A stretch of DNA of 64,000 nucleotides from Phycicoccus sp. Soil802 (GTDB taxonomy: Bacteria > Actinomycetota > Actinomycetes > Actinomycetales > Dermatophilaceae). Each line of letters starts with the position of its first letter. Position 1 is the first letter of the stretch. The stretch covers positions 540,618 through 604,617 of the forward strand of contig NZ_LMSS01000005.1 of NCBI RefSeq assembly GCF_001429605.1, written 5' to 3'. The notes under the pieces are model-generated. The model did no database searches and was not told the DNA's origin. It was given only the letters and a program-made list of their open reading frames with translations. The translations under genes were made by a program, and so were the position numbers. Below are positions 24,147-33,121 of the stretch, piece by piece.

Positions 24147-24485
24147 TCAGGACTCGACGCAGAACTCGTTGCCCTCGGGGTCGGCCATCACCACGAGGTC
24201 GTCGCCAGCGCGGAGGACCGACGCACCCAGGCCGACCAGGCGCTCGACCTCGTCCTGGACCGATCCCATGGCGCGGAGGTCGAAGTGCTGCCGGTTCTTC
24301 GCGGTCTTGCCTTCCGGGACCCGCTGGAACCACAGGTTCGGTCCGCCCCATCCCGCCGGCTCCACCCAGGCCCGCTCGTCAGTGCTGTCCTCGTCGACGT
24401 TGGACCCGAGCGCTGCGGCCCAGAACCCCGCGAGCAGCAGCGCGCTCGAGCAGTCGAAGGTCACCGACTTCACGAAGGAGGGCAT
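24147..24485 (-). CDS. VOC (glyoxalase/bleomycin-resistance) superfamily protein
   Basis: A 112-residue single VOC domain, beginning MPSFVKSVTFDCSS and ending VMADPEGNEFCVES. NRQHFDLRA and DPEGNEFC are the usual metal-site and C-terminal signature regions, and GPNLWFQRVPEGK is the mid-domain strand. The ATG at 24485 has AAGGAG-like sequence on its strand only weakly. It is 45 bp downstream of the methyltransferase gene on the same strand, so co-transcription is possible. The substrate is unknown. Confidence 0.88.
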   Translation of the reverse strand: MPSFVKSVTFDCSSALLLAGFWAAALGSNVDEDSTDERAWVEPAGWGGPNLWFQRVPEGKTAKNRQHFDLRAMGSVQDEVERLVGLGASVLRAGDDLVVMADPEGNEFCVES

Positions 24486-24529
24486 GGTCAGACGGTAGAA
24501 CTCATCGCGCGGGCGAGCGACCTGTTTTG

Positions 24530-25336
24530 TCAGTCGCCGAGGCGGTGGGCGACGAGGAAGATGCGGCGGAACGGGAAGATCACGCCGATCGGCGTCCTCG
24601 GGTATGCCGCGCGCAGCCTCGCGTCGTAGTCCGCCAGGAAGGCGTCGCGCCGGGTCTGGTCGGTCAGGGCGTCCAGCACGGGCCGCAGTCCGGTCCCGCG
24701 GACCCACTCGAGGACCGGGTTCGCCTGGCGCGCCTCGGGGTCGAGGACGTGTTGGTAGGTCGTCTCCCAGCCGTCGACGTCGAGGCCGACACTCCCGAGC
24801 AGCTCGACGTAGACCGACGGCTGCTCGACCTGCAGACGGTCCAGCGCGGGACGGAGGAGGTCCGCGTCGGGGTGGTCGCTCGCTACCGCACGCATCAGGG
24901 CGTGCGACGGTGCGTCGAGGTTGCCCGGCACCTGCATCGCGAGCCATCCGCCCGGGGCCAGGGCGGCTGCCCACTGCGTGAGGAGGTCGAGGTGGCCGGG
25001 CACCCACTGCAGGGTCGCGTTGGTGACGATGACATCGGGGGCGGCACCGAGCGTGGCCGGATCCCATTGCGCCACATCGGATTCCACCCACTCGACACGA
25101 GTCTCCGTGTCGAGCGACCGCGCCGCGTCGAGCATCTGGTGCGAGTGGTCGACCCCGACGACCCGGGCGTCCGGCCAGCGCTCCGCGAGCGACAGCGTCA
25201 GGGGGCCGTTGCCACAGCCGAGGTCGACGACCAGGCGCGGCGCGGTCGCGCCCACCCGTGCCATCAGGTCGCCGAACGGACGGGACCGGTGGTCGGAGAA
25301 CTTCGCGTACTGCTGGGGATCCCAGGTGGTGCTCAT
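24530..25336 (-). CDS. tam: Trans-aconitate 2-methyltransferase
   Basis: A 268-residue SAM-dependent methyltransferase of the Tam family, which methyl-esterifies trans-aconitate, a by-product inhibitor of the TCA cycle. Visible are WDPQQYAKFSDHRSRPFGDL at the start, SAM motif VVDLGCGNGPLTLSLAERWP, ALAPGGWLAMQVPGNLDAPSH and the C-terminal VIFPFRRIFLVAHR. The ATG at 25336 follows an in-frame upstream GTG with no better ribosome site. It is divergent from a MarR gene, with the palindromic operator at 25369-25386 between them. Confidence 0.93.
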   Translation of the reverse strand: MSTTWDPQQYAKFSDHRSRPFGDLMARVGATAPRLVVDLGCGNGPLTLSLAERWPDARVVGVDHSHQMLDAARSLDTETRVEWVESDVAQWDPATLGAAPDVIVTNATLQWVPGHLDLLTQWAAALAPGGWLAMQVPGNLDAPSHALMRAVASDHPDADLLRPALDRLQVEQPSVYVELLGSVGLDVDGWETTYQHVLDPEARQANPVLEWVRGTGLRPVLDALTDQTRRDAFLADYDARLRAAYPRTPIGVIFPFRRIFLVAHRLGD

Positions 25337-25368
25337 GACGGTGACCTCTCGACGACCCACTTGGTAGT

Positions 25369-25386
25369 TATCTTGACATCAAGATA
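25369..25386. promoter_or_regulatory. MarR-type palindromic operator between tam and marR
   Basis: TATCTTGA-CA-TCAAGATA is an 8-bp perfect inverted repeat with a 2-bp centre and unusually AT-rich for this DNA. It overlaps a TTGACA -35-like hexamer (25374-25379). Position and size match operators bound by MarR-family dimers, so autoregulation with control of tam is likely. Confidence 0.78.
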
Positions 25387-25411
25387 CTTGATGGAGGGTA
25401 GAGTTGTCACC

Positions 25412-25912
25412 ATGTCGACTCCCCCGCCCGACGACGTCGACCGCATCGTCCAGGCGTGGCACCGCGAGCGGCCCGACCTCGACGTCGCACCGCTCCAGGT
25501 GCTGTCCCGCGTCTCGCGCCTGGCCCGCAGGCTCGACCTCGACCGCGTGCAGGCGTTCGCCAGCCACCAGCTCGAGGGCTGGGAGTTCGACGTGCTCTCG
25601 GCGCTGCGCCGGGCCGGCGCTCCCTACCAGCTCTCGCCGGGACAGCTCATCCGCCAGACCCTGGTCACCAGCGGGACGATGACCAACCGGGTCGACCGCC
25701 TCGAGCGACGTGGTCTGGTGAGCCGCAGCCCCGACCCGTCCGACCGGCGCGGCGTCATCGTGCGGCTCACGCCCACGGGTCAGCGCACCGTCGACGACGC
25801 GATGGCCGACCTGCTCGACCGCGAGCGCGACCTCCTCGCGGAGCTGTCCACCGACGACCGCGACGAGCTCGCCGCGATGCTGCGGCGGCTGCTTTCCCCC
25901 TTCGAGACCTGA
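25412..25912 (+). CDS. MarR-family transcriptional regulator
   Basis: A 166-residue winged-helix regulator: QLEGWEFDVLSALRRAGAPY, LSPGQLIRQTLVTSGTMTNRVDRLERRGLVSRSPDPSDRRGVIVRLTPTG covers the recognition helix and wing. The ATG at 25412 is taken as start; an in-frame ATG at 25391 lies almost against the operator and lacks a ribosome site. GGAGGG is at 25393. It is divergent from tam with a palindromic operator between them. The ligand is unknown. Confidence 0.94.
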   Translation: MSTPPPDDVDRIVQAWHRERPDLDVAPLQVLSRVSRLARRLDLDRVQAFASHQLEGWEFDVLSALRRAGAPYQLSPGQLIRQTLVTSGTMTNRVDRLERRGLVSRSPDPSDRRGVIVRLTPTGQRTVDDAMADLLDRERDLLAELSTDDRDELAAMLRRLLSPFET

Positions 25913-25938
25913 TCCGCCCGGAGCTGGGGCCTGGGTCC

Positions 25939-27798
25939 TCAGCCGACGATCTCGGCGGCCGCGAGCCACTCGAGCTCGAGCCCCTCGCGTTCGTCGACGA
26001 TCTCGCGCAGCTGGCCGTTGAGGGTCAGCACCTTCGCGTGGTCGGTGGCCGACTCGGCCATCTCGGCGTGGATGCGTTCCTCGCGCTGGGCCAGCCGGGC
26101 CAGCTGCTTCTCGACCCGCGCCATGTCCTTGCGGGCCTCGCGCAGCTCAGCGGGGCTGTGCGTCGGGGTGGCTGGCGCAGCCACTGGCGTGGGCGCAGGC
26201 CCACTCCCCGACGACGCGTCGCCGGAGGCGGATGACGACGACGCCGACGTGCGCGGCGAGAGCGTCGGGGCGGGCTGGGCGTGGCGCAGCTCGAGGTACT
26301 GCTCGACCCCACCGGGCAGCTCGCGGATCTTGCCGTCACCCATCAGGGCGACCTGCTTGTCGCAGGCTCGCTCCAGCAGGTAGCGGTCGTGCGAGACGAC
26401 GAGCAGCGTGCCCGCCCAGCCGTCGAGGACGTCCTCCAGCGACGTCAGGGTCTCGATGTCGAGGTCGTTGGTGGGCTCGTCGAGGAGCAGCACGTTGGGC
26501 TCGTCCATCAGGAGACGGGTCAGCTGGAGCCGGCGCCGTTCGCCACCGGACAGGTCCGACACCCGCGTCTGCTGGCGACCCCCGGTGAAGCCGAGCCGCT
26601 GCGCGAGCTGCGACGCGCTGATCTCCTTCTTGCCCAGACGGATGTACTTGCGGACGTCCTCGATCGCCTCGATGACGCGCCAGTCGGCATACCGCTCCAG
26701 CTCCCGCACCTCCTGCGTGAGGTAGGCGAGCCGCACCGTCACGCCCTGCTTGCGCTTGCCGGACGACAACGGGACCGATCCGGCGATGGCCCGCAACAGC
26801 GTGGACTTGCCCGCACCGTTGACGCCGACGATGCCGACCCGCTCCCCCGGCGCGAGGTGCCAGGTGATCCGGTCGAGCAGCAGCCGGTCGCCGAGGGTCA
26901 CGGAGGCGTCCATGAGGTCGACCACGTCCTTGCCGAGGCGGGTCGTGGCGAAGCGCGTCAGCTCGACGTCGTCGCGCGCGGGTGGCTCGTCGGCGATGAG
27001 GGCGTTGGCCGCGTCGATGCGGAACTTCGGCTTCGAGGTACGCGCCGGCGGACCTCGGCGCAGCCAGGCGAGCTCCTTGCGGAGCAGGTTGTCGCGCCGC
27101 TCGGCGGTGACCGCGGCCATCCGCTCGCGCTCGGCCTTGGCGAGCACGTATGCCGCGTAGCCGCCTTCGAAGGCGTTGACCTTGCCGTCGACGACCTCCC
27201 AGGTGGCGGTGGCGATGGCGTCGAGGAACCAGCGGTCGTGGGTGATCGCCACGACGGCGTTGTCAGGCCGCGCGCGGTGCCGCACGAGGTGCTCGGCCAG
27301 CCAGGCCACCCCCTCGACGTCGAGGTGGTTGGTCGGCTCGTCGAGGAACAGCACCGTCGGGTCCTGGACAAGCAACCGGGCCAGCCCGAGGCGCCTGCGC
27401 TCCCCGCCCGACAGCGGCCCCACGAGCGCGTCGAAACCGCCGACCGACTCGGCCTCGATCCCACCCAGCAGACCCGTCAGGACGTCGCGGATGCGGGGGT
27501 CACCGGCCCAGACGTGTTCGGCGAGGTCACCGAGGACGGCCTCGCGCACGGTGTGCTCCGGGTCGAGGATGTCCTCCTGGGCGAGCACGCCGACGCTCGA
27601 GACCCCGGCCCGGGTGACCCGGCCGGTGTCGACGCCGCGCTGGCCCGCGAGCACCCGCAGGAGCGTGGTCTTGCCACCGCCGTTGCGGCCGACGACGCCG
27701 ATGCGGTCGCCACCGAGCACGCCGAGGGAGACCTCGTCGAGCACCTGGGCGGTGCCGAGGGCCAGGGACGCGCGCTCGACACTGATGAGGTTCGCCAT
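25939..27798 (-). CDS. ABC-F family ATPase (Uup/EttA type)
   Basis: A 619-residue soluble protein with two ABC domains and no membrane part. Walker A motifs are GRNGGGKTTLL and GVNGAGKSTLL; both signature regions read LSGGERRRLGL and LSGGERRRLQL, and Walker B segments are VLFLDEPTNHLD and VLLLDEPTNDLD. The C-terminal coiled coil (MARVEKQLARLAQREERIHAEMAES) resembles that of Uup. ABC-F proteins act on the ribosome. It lies 3 bp after ispE in the order rsmA-ispE-ABC-F common in actinobacteria. Confidence 0.95.
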   Translation of the reverse strand: MANLISVERASLALGTAQVLDEVSLGVLGGDRIGVVGRNGGGKTTLLRVLAGQRGVDTGRVTRAGVSSVGVLAQEDILDPEHTVREAVLGDLAEHVWAGDPRIRDVLTGLLGGIEAESVGGFDALVGPLSGGERRRLGLARLLVQDPTVLFLDEPTNHLDVEGVAWLAEHLVRHRARPDNAVVAITHDRWFLDAIATATWEVVDGKVNAFEGGYAAYVLAKAERERMAAVTAERRDNLLRKELAWLRRGPPARTSKPKFRIDAANALIADEPPARDDVELTRFATTRLGKDVVDLMDASVTLGDRLLLDRITWHLAPGERVGIVGVNGAGKSTLLRAIAGSVPLSSGKRKQGVTVRLAYLTQEVRELERYADWRVIEAIEDVRKYIRLGKKEISASQLAQRLGFTGGRQQTRVSDLSGGERRRLQLTRLLMDEPNVLLLDEPTNDLDIETLTSLEDVLDGWAGTLLVVSHDRYLLERACDKQVALMGDGKIRELPGGVEQYLELRHAQPAPTLSPRTSASSSSASGDASSGSGPAPTPVAAPATPTHSPAELREARKDMARVEKQLARLAQREERIHAEMAESATDHAKVLTLNGQLREIVDEREGLELEWLAAAEIVG

Positions 27799-27801
27799 CG
27801 G

Positions 27802-28737
27802 TCAGCCCGGCCGCGGGGCGCTGATCACGTGGGCGCCATGGGCCGGACCCGTTGCGCGGCGTACGTCCTGCACTGCGCCGGAGGCGGTGAGGGACACGGC
27901 CAGGTCGAGGGCCGCCTCGTTGGACTCCGCGACGAAGGCGATGGTCGGGCCGGACCCGGACACGATGCCACCCAGGGCACCGAACTCCAGCCCCGCCTCG
28001 AGCACGTCACCCAGCGCGGGCATCAGGGAGATCGCCGCCGCCTGCAAGTCGTTGGTGAGGGCCGCACCCAGGGCGCGGGCATCGCCGGAGCGCAGGGCCG
28101 TCATCATCTCCGGGCTCGGTGAGGGCTCCGGGACGGGACGGTCGCCACGCAGCCGGTCGCACTCGGCATACACGGCGGGCGTGGAGAGCCCGCCCTCGCT
28201 GAGGGCGAACACCCAGTGGTAGCTGCCCCGCGCGAGCACCGGCGCGAGGACCTCACCACGCCCCGACCCCATGGCGGTGCCGCCGCCGAGCAGGAAAGGG
28301 ACGTCACTCCCGAGGCTCGCGGCGATCTCCTCGAGCTCGGGCCGGCTCAGGCCGGTGCCCCAGAGGTGGTCGCAGGCGACCAGGGTGGCGGCGGCGTCGG
28401 CGGAACCCCCGGCCATCCCGCCCGCGACGGGGATGTCCTTGCGGATGGTGATGTGCACGGGTTCGTCGACGCCGCCAACCTCCGCCAGCCGCTGCGCCGC
28501 CCGCGCCGCGAGGTTGGTGCCGTCGACCGGCACGCCGAGGGACTGCGGGCCCGACACGGCGATCCCCCACTCCGGCGCGCTCATCACCGTCACCTCGTCG
28601 AAGAGGTTGACGGCGTGGAAGATCGTCGAGAGCGGGTGGTAGCCGTCGTCCCGCGGTGCGCCGACGAGGAGCTCGAGGTTGACCTTCGCAGGGACGCGCA
28701 CCGTCACCGACGACGGCGGCAGGGCTGCAGAGGTCAT
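27802..28737 (-). CDS. ispE: 4-diphosphocytidyl-2-C-methyl-D-erythritol kinase
   Basis: A 311-residue GHMP kinase of the non-mevalonate isoprenoid pathway. VRVPAKVNLELLVG is the N-terminal substrate motif, IPVAGGMAGGSADAAATL the ATP-binding GHMP motif and GIVSGSGPTIAFV motif 3. The start is the ATG at 28737. It sits with the ABC-F gene downstream, but its usual upstream neighbour rsmA is 3.4 kb away because an opposite-strand two-component module lies between them. Confidence 0.96.
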   Translation of the reverse strand: MTSAALPPSSVTVRVPAKVNLELLVGAPRDDGYHPLSTIFHAVNLFDEVTVMSAPEWGIAVSGPQSLGVPVDGTNLAARAAQRLAEVGGVDEPVHITIRKDIPVAGGMAGGSADAAATLVACDHLWGTGLSRPELEEIAASLGSDVPFLLGGGTAMGSGRGEVLAPVLARGSYHWVFALSEGGLSTPAVYAECDRLRGDRPVPEPSPSPEMMTALRSGDARALGAALTNDLQAAAISLMPALGDVLEAGLEFGALGGIVSGSGPTIAFVAESNEAALDLAVSLTASGAVQDVRRATGPAHGAHVISAPRPG

Positions 28738-28890
28738 GGCCGCCACCCTAACGGGGTGCGGGTCACCGCGCGGATCGGCTGGTCCGCGCTCCGGCGGGGG
28801 CCCGCGACGCAGCGCGGATCGGGACATCTGCACAGAACCTTCACACCATCTGCGCCTCCCCTGCGCGGTCACTCTCCTACTCTCGAGAAT

Positions 28891-29595
28891 GTGAGCACCA
28901 AGCCCCGCGTCCTGGTCGTCGAGGACGAACCCACCATCGCCGAGGCGATCGCTGCCCGGCTCGTCGCCGAGGGCTTCGACGTCGAGCAGGTGCACGACGG
29001 GCTGGTCGCCCTCGACCGCGCCGCGGCCTGGGATCCCGAGGTCGTGGTGCTCGACGTGATGCTCCCCGGCCTCGACGGCCACGAGGTGTGCCGCCGGCTC
29101 CAGGCCGAGCGTCCGGTGCCCGTGCTGATGCTCACCGCGCGGGACGACGAGACCGACCTGCTCGTGGGGTTGGGGATCGGCGCCGACGACTACATGACCA
29201 AGCCGTTCTCCATGCGTGAGCTGGTGGCCCGGATCCGGGCCCTGCTGCGACGGGTCGAGCGCGCGGCCGCCGCCGGTGCCGGAGGGGGCGCCGGCACGGT
29301 CCCGCCCACGGTCGACGTCAACGGGCTGCGGATCGACGGCGCGCAACGGCGGGTCTGGTCGCGCGACGACGAGGTGCACCTGACCCCCACCGAGTTCGAC
29401 CTGCTCGCGTGCCTGGCCGCCCGGCCCGGTACCGTGCTGACCCGCGAGGCGCTGCTCGCAGAGGTGTGGGGCTGGGCCGACGCCTCCGGCACCCGCACGG
29501 TCGACAGCCACGTGAAGTCGTTGCGCCGCAAGCTCGGCGCCGACCTCCTGCGCACCGTGCACGGTGTCGGTTACGCGTTGGAGGTGGGGCGGTGA
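28891..29595 (+). CDS. OmpR-family response regulator
   Basis: A 234-residue regulator. The receiver domain has VVEDEPTIAEAI, phosphoacceptor Asp in VVVLDVMLPGLDG and Lys in YMTKPFSMREL. The winged helix has LTPTEFDLLACLAARPG and RTVDSHVKSLRRKLG. The GTG at 28891 follows no Shine-Dalgarno site, so a leaderless transcript is plausible. Its stop overlaps the start of the histidine kinase (GTGA). Together they form an opposite-strand module between ispE and rsmA. Confidence 0.94.
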   Translation: MSTKPRVLVVEDEPTIAEAIAARLVAEGFDVEQVHDGLVALDRAAAWDPEVVVLDVMLPGLDGHEVCRRLQAERPVPVLMLTARDDETDLLVGLGIGADDYMTKPFSMRELVARIRALLRRVERAAAAGAGGGAGTVPPTVDVNGLRIDGAQRRVWSRDDEVHLTPTEFDLLACLAARPGTVLTREALLAEVWGWADASGTRTVDSHVKSLRRKLGADLLRTVHGVGYALEVGR

Positions 29596-32114
29596 GGTAC
29601 GACGTGCGCCCGCTCGACAGCATCCGGTCGATCAAGGTCAAGCTCGGCCTGCTCGTCGCCGTGACCGTCACGGTCGCGTCGGTCCTGGCCGTCGTGGGCA
29701 CCCGAGCGGGGCTGTCGCCGTGGGCGACCGTGCCGGTCGCGGTCCTCGCCGCACTCGGCGTCACCCAGCTCCTGGCCCGCGGCATGACGTCGCCGCTGCG
29801 TGAGATGACGAATGCCGCCCAGCGGATGGCGACCGGCGACTACTCACAGCGGGTGCACGCCACCTCCCGCGACGAGGTCGGTGAGCTGGCCAGGGCGTTC
29901 AACCGGATGGCCGCCACGCTCGAGCTCGTCGACCGCCAGCGTCGCGACCTCGTGGCCAACGTCTCGCACGAGCTGCGGACGCCGATCTCCGCCCTCCAGG
30001 CGGTGCTCGAGAACCTCGTCGACGGGGTTTCCGAGCCGGGACCCGAGGAGCTCCGCCTCGCCCTCGCCCAGACCGAGCGCCTCGGCCGGCTGGTCAACGA
30101 CCTGCTGGACCTCTCGCGCGTCGAGGAAGGCGTGACACCGTTGCGGGTCAAGGAGATCCGCCTGGCGGACTTCCTGACCGAGGCGGTCGCGCAGGCTCGG
30201 GTCGACGGGCTGCGCTACGCCGTGACGGTCGAGCCCGAGACCCTGACCGTGCCCGCCGACCCCGACCGGCTGCACCAGCTGCTCGCGAACCTCATCGACA
30301 ACGCCTCGCGGCACAGCCCGTCGGGCGGCCTGGTCCAGGTCAGCGCCGAGGCTGCCGGAGGGGACGTGCTGGTCGCCGTCGCCGACGAGGGGCCCGGCAT
30401 CGCGGCCTCGGACCGCCGAGCCGTCTTCGAGCGCTTCACCACCAGCGCTGCCCACAACAGCGGCACCGGCCTCGGTCTGGCCATCTCGCGGTGGGTCGCC
30501 CAGCTGCACGGCGGCAGCATCGCCGTCGCCGACAGCGACCGGGGCTGCCGCATCAACGTCCTGCTTCCGACGGATGCGGACCGTCCGACCACCACGAAGG
30601 AGCCCGTCATGAGCACCCTCACCCCACCCGCCCCGCTCCCGGAGAGCCCGCCGACACCGCCGCGCGACTCGCTCGCGTCGTGGTGGCCGGACGCACCGCG
30701 CCGCCGTCCCGCGATCGTCACCGCAGCGCTGGTCACCGGCGCCGCCGCCGCCATCGTCATCCCCGACCGCAGTGAGGGACTCGGCACGGCCCTGGTGTTC
30801 GCCGCGGTCGTCGGGACCGTCTTCGCGGCCCGCACCGCCGTCGGAGCACAGCCGCGCTGGTCCTGGCGCGACGGCCTGGATGCCGCGATCGTGGCGATGC
30901 TGCTGGCCACCTTGGTGCTGCGGGACGCGGAGTGGATCACCATCCTCTGCCTGCTCGCCGGCCTCGCGCTCGTCGCCGTGAACTCGACCCGGGCCCGCAG
31001 TGTGGTGGGGCTGCTGGCGACCGCCGCGGCCGTCCCGCTCGCGAGCCTGCGCGGCCTGCCGTGGCTCGGACGCACCCTCAAGCCCCGCACCAGCGTCGCG
31101 GCGTGGCTCCCGGCCGCCCGGACCGCCCTCGTCTCGGTGGTGCTGCTGCTCGTCTTCGGTGCGCTCTTCGCCTCCGCTGACGCGCTGTTCGCCTCCTGGG
31201 TCGACAGCGTCACCCCCGACATCACCTGGAACGACCTGCCGGCCCGCGTGGTCCTGGCCCTGTTCATCGCGGCTGGGACGCTCGCCGCGGCATACGTCAG
31301 CATGGCTCCGCCGACCGTCGACCGACTGCAGCTGCCCCTGCGACCCAGCCGCCGGCAGTTCGAGTGGCTGGCGCCGGTGACGGTCGTCAACGCGGTGTTC
31401 CTGCTGTTCCTCGTCGCCCAGGCCACGGCCCTGTTCGGCGGCCACGCCTACCTGCAGCGCACGACCGGGCTCACCTACGCCGACTACGTGCACGAGGGGT
31501 TCGGCCAGCTCACCGTCGCGACGATCCTCACCGTGACGGTGGTCGCGTGGGCCGCCCGCAAGGCCACGCCGGGCCGCACCCGTGACCTGGCCCTCGGCTT
31601 GCTCTGCGCCATGACCATCGTGGTGGTGGTCTCGGCCCTGCACCGGATGCACCTCTACGAAGAGGCCTACGGCTTCACCCGGCTCCGGCTGCTCGTGTCG
31701 GTCTTCGAGGGCTGGATCGGTGTGGTGGTGCTGCTGGTGATGGCGGCCGGCGTCGTGAAGGCACGCGGCTGGCTGGTGCCGATGGCGGTGCGGCTCGGGG
31801 CGGTCGGCCTGTTGGGGCTCGCCGTCTTCAACCCCGACCTCTACATCGCGGAGCAGAACCTGGCCCGGCCCGACTCGACGATCGGGACCGACTACGTCTA
31901 CCTGGCCAACCTGTCGACGGACGCCTACCCGGCGATCTGGAAGCTGCCCCAGGAGCCGTTCGCCTGCGTCACCGGGACGGGCGAGCTGTCCAGGCCGTCC
32001 GGCGACGACTGGCTGGAGTGGAACCTCGGCCGGGCTCGGGCCCGTGGCCTGCTGGCCGAGCGGCCGATCGCCACCAGCGAGCCCGCAGGCGACGTCTGCC
32101 ACCCGACCCGCTGA
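29592..32114 (+). CDS. Sensor histidine kinase read in frame into a DUF4173-like membrane domain
   Basis: An open frame of 840 residues from the GTG at 29592. The first about 335 residues are a complete histidine kinase: two membrane segments, HAMP (SPLREMTNAAQRMATGDYSQRV), phospho-His box in ANVSHELRTPI, N box LIDNASRH, and G boxes DEGPGI and GTGLGLAI. From about residue 340 begins a second protein-like part (MSTLTPPAP) with about ten membrane helices of the DUF4153/DUF4173 kind, ending in a Cys-containing tail. At the joint a good ribosome site GAAGGAG (30596-30602) sits 6 bases before ATG 30609, so the membrane part may also be made alone (30609-32114, 501 residues). Whether the product is a fusion or two proteins cannot be told from sequence. 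Confidence 0.88.
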   Translation: MRYDVRPLDSIRSIKVKLGLLVAVTVTVASVLAVVGTRAGLSPWATVPVAVLAALGVTQLLARGMTSPLREMTNAAQRMATGDYSQRVHATSRDEVGELARAFNRMAATLELVDRQRRDLVANVSHELRTPISALQAVLENLVDGVSEPGPEELRLALAQTERLGRLVNDLLDLSRVEEGVTPLRVKEIRLADFLTEAVAQARVDGLRYAVTVEPETLTVPADPDRLHQLLANLIDNASRHSPSGGLVQVSAEAAGGDVLVAVADEGPGIAASDRRAVFERFTTSAAHNSGTGLGLAISRWVAQLHGGSIAVADSDRGCRINVLLPTDADRPTTTKEPVMSTLTPPAPLPESPPTPPRDSLASWWPDAPRRRPAIVTAALVTGAAAAIVIPDRSEGLGTALVFAAVVGTVFAARTAVGAQPRWSWRDGLDAAIVAMLLATLVLRDAEWITILCLLAGLALVAVNSTRARSVVGLLATAAAVPLASLRGLPWLGRTLKPRTSVAAWLPAARTALVSVVLLLVFGALFASADALFASWVDSVTPDITWNDLPARVVLALFIAAGTLAAAYVSMAPPTVDRLQLPLRPSRRQFEWLAPVTVVNAVFLLFLVAQATALFGGHAYLQRTTGLTYADYVHEGFGQLTVATILTVTVVAWAARKATPGRTRDLALGLLCAMTIVVVVSALHRMHLYEEAYGFTRLRLLVSVFEGWIGVVVLLVMAAGVVKARGWLVPMAVRLGAVGLLGLAVFNPDLYIAEQNLARPDSTIGTDYVYLANLSTDAYPAIWKLPQEPFACVTGTGELSRPSGDDWLEWNLGRARARGLLAERPIATSEPAGDVCHPTR

Positions 32115-32126
32115 CCGTGGGCGGAC

Positions 32127-32993
32127 CTAGGCGGGGGTGAGTGCGGCCCGGGCGGTCGCGATGGCGGCGAACTCCTCGATCCCCAGCTGCTCGCCGCGCG
32201 TCCGGGGGTCGATCCCGGCCGCCCGCAGGCACTCCTCGGCCCGGGGCGCCGACCCCGCCCACCCCGCCAGGGCGGCGCGCAGGGTCTTGCGCCGCTGCGC
32301 GAACGCGGCGTCGATGCAGGTGAAGGTGTCGCGCCGGCTCGCCGTGGTGATGGGAGCGGCGCGTCGTTCGAGCAGCACCAGGCCGGACTCGACGTTCGGC
32401 ACCGGCCAGAAGACGCTGCGGGGCACGGTCCCCGCGAGCCGCACCGCGGCATACCAGGCGGCTTTGACGCTCGGCACCCCGTAGGCCTTCGAGCCGGGCT
32501 TGGCCGCGAGTCGCTCGGCGACCTCTAGCTGCACCATCACGAGCACGCGTTCGAGGGTGGGGAACGCCTCGAGGAAGTTCAACACGACGGGCACGGAGAC
32601 GTTGTAGGGCAGGTTCGCGACGAGGGCGGTGGGCTGTGGGTCGGGCAGCTCGCGCACTTGCATCGCGTCTGCGTGCACGAGTGTCAGGCGGTCCGCGTAT
32701 GCCGGTGCGAGCCGGCGCACGGTGCCCGGCAGGGCCTGCGCGAGGTTCGGGTCCACCTCCACCGCGGTGACGTGGCCGACCTCAGGCAGCAGCGCGAGGG
32801 TGAGCGACCCCAGGCCAGGGCCCACCTCGACCACGGAGTCGTCGGCGGTCACCCCGGCCAGGCGCACGATCCGCTTCACCGTGTTGGCGTCGACGACGAA
32901 GTTCTGGCCCCACTGCTTGGTCGGGCGCAGACCCAGGTCGGCGGCGATCTCCCGGATCTGGGCGGCTCCGAGGAACCCGCTCTGCTCGACCAT
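32127..32993 (-). CDS. rsmA: 16S rRNA (adenine(1518)-N6/adenine(1519)-N6)-dimethyltransferase
   Basis: A 288-residue KsgA-type enzyme that dimethylates two adenines of the 3' hairpin of 16S r[27 protein letters not shown] motif [12 protein letters not shown] and catalytic NLPYNVSVP are intact, as is [10 protein letters not shown]. The ATG at 32993 is used; a GTG seven codons upstream is also possible, and neither has a clear ribosome site. It follows rpf and belongs to the metG-tatD-rpf-rsmA-ispE order. Confidence 0.96.
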   Translation of the reverse strand: MVEQSGFLGAAQIREIAADLGLRPTKQWGQNFVVDANTVKRIVRLAGVTADDSVVEVGPGLGSLTLALLPEVGHVTAVEVDPNLAQALPGTVRRLAPAYADRLTLVHADAMQVRELPDPQPTALVANLPYNVSVPVVLNFLEAFPTLERVLVMVQLEVAERLAAKPGSKAYGVPSVKAAWYAAVRLAGTVPRSVFWPVPNVESGLVLLERRAAPITTASRRDTFTCIDAAFAQRRKTLRAALAGWAGSAPRAEECLRAAGIDPRTRGEQLGIEEFAAIATARAALTPA

Positions 32994-33044
32994 GGCGCCG
33001 ACTCTAGGGGACACCCGCGCCCCACCTTTATCGGGTCATGGGAC

Positions 33045-33091
33045 AAAGGTCCGCCTCACCCGACAAACGTTCTCGGGTGAGGCGGACCTTT
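33045..33091. terminator. Terminator hairpin after rpf
   Basis: A 19-bp perfect stem: AAAGGTCCGCCTCACCCGA (33045-33063) pairs with 33073-33091 around a 9-base loop. It begins 30 bp after the rpf stop. The stem has A/T ends rather than a following U-tract. Confidence 0.85.
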
Positions 33092-33121
33092 CAGGGGTGA
33101 AGCCCCGGAGGTGTCTGCGGG

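Noticed and set aside
29844-32102. Minus-strand 752-codon frame opposite the kinase-membrane fusion
   Set aside because: The sense strand has full histidine-kinase motifs and membrane helices; the antisense frame has neither domains nor membrane pattern.
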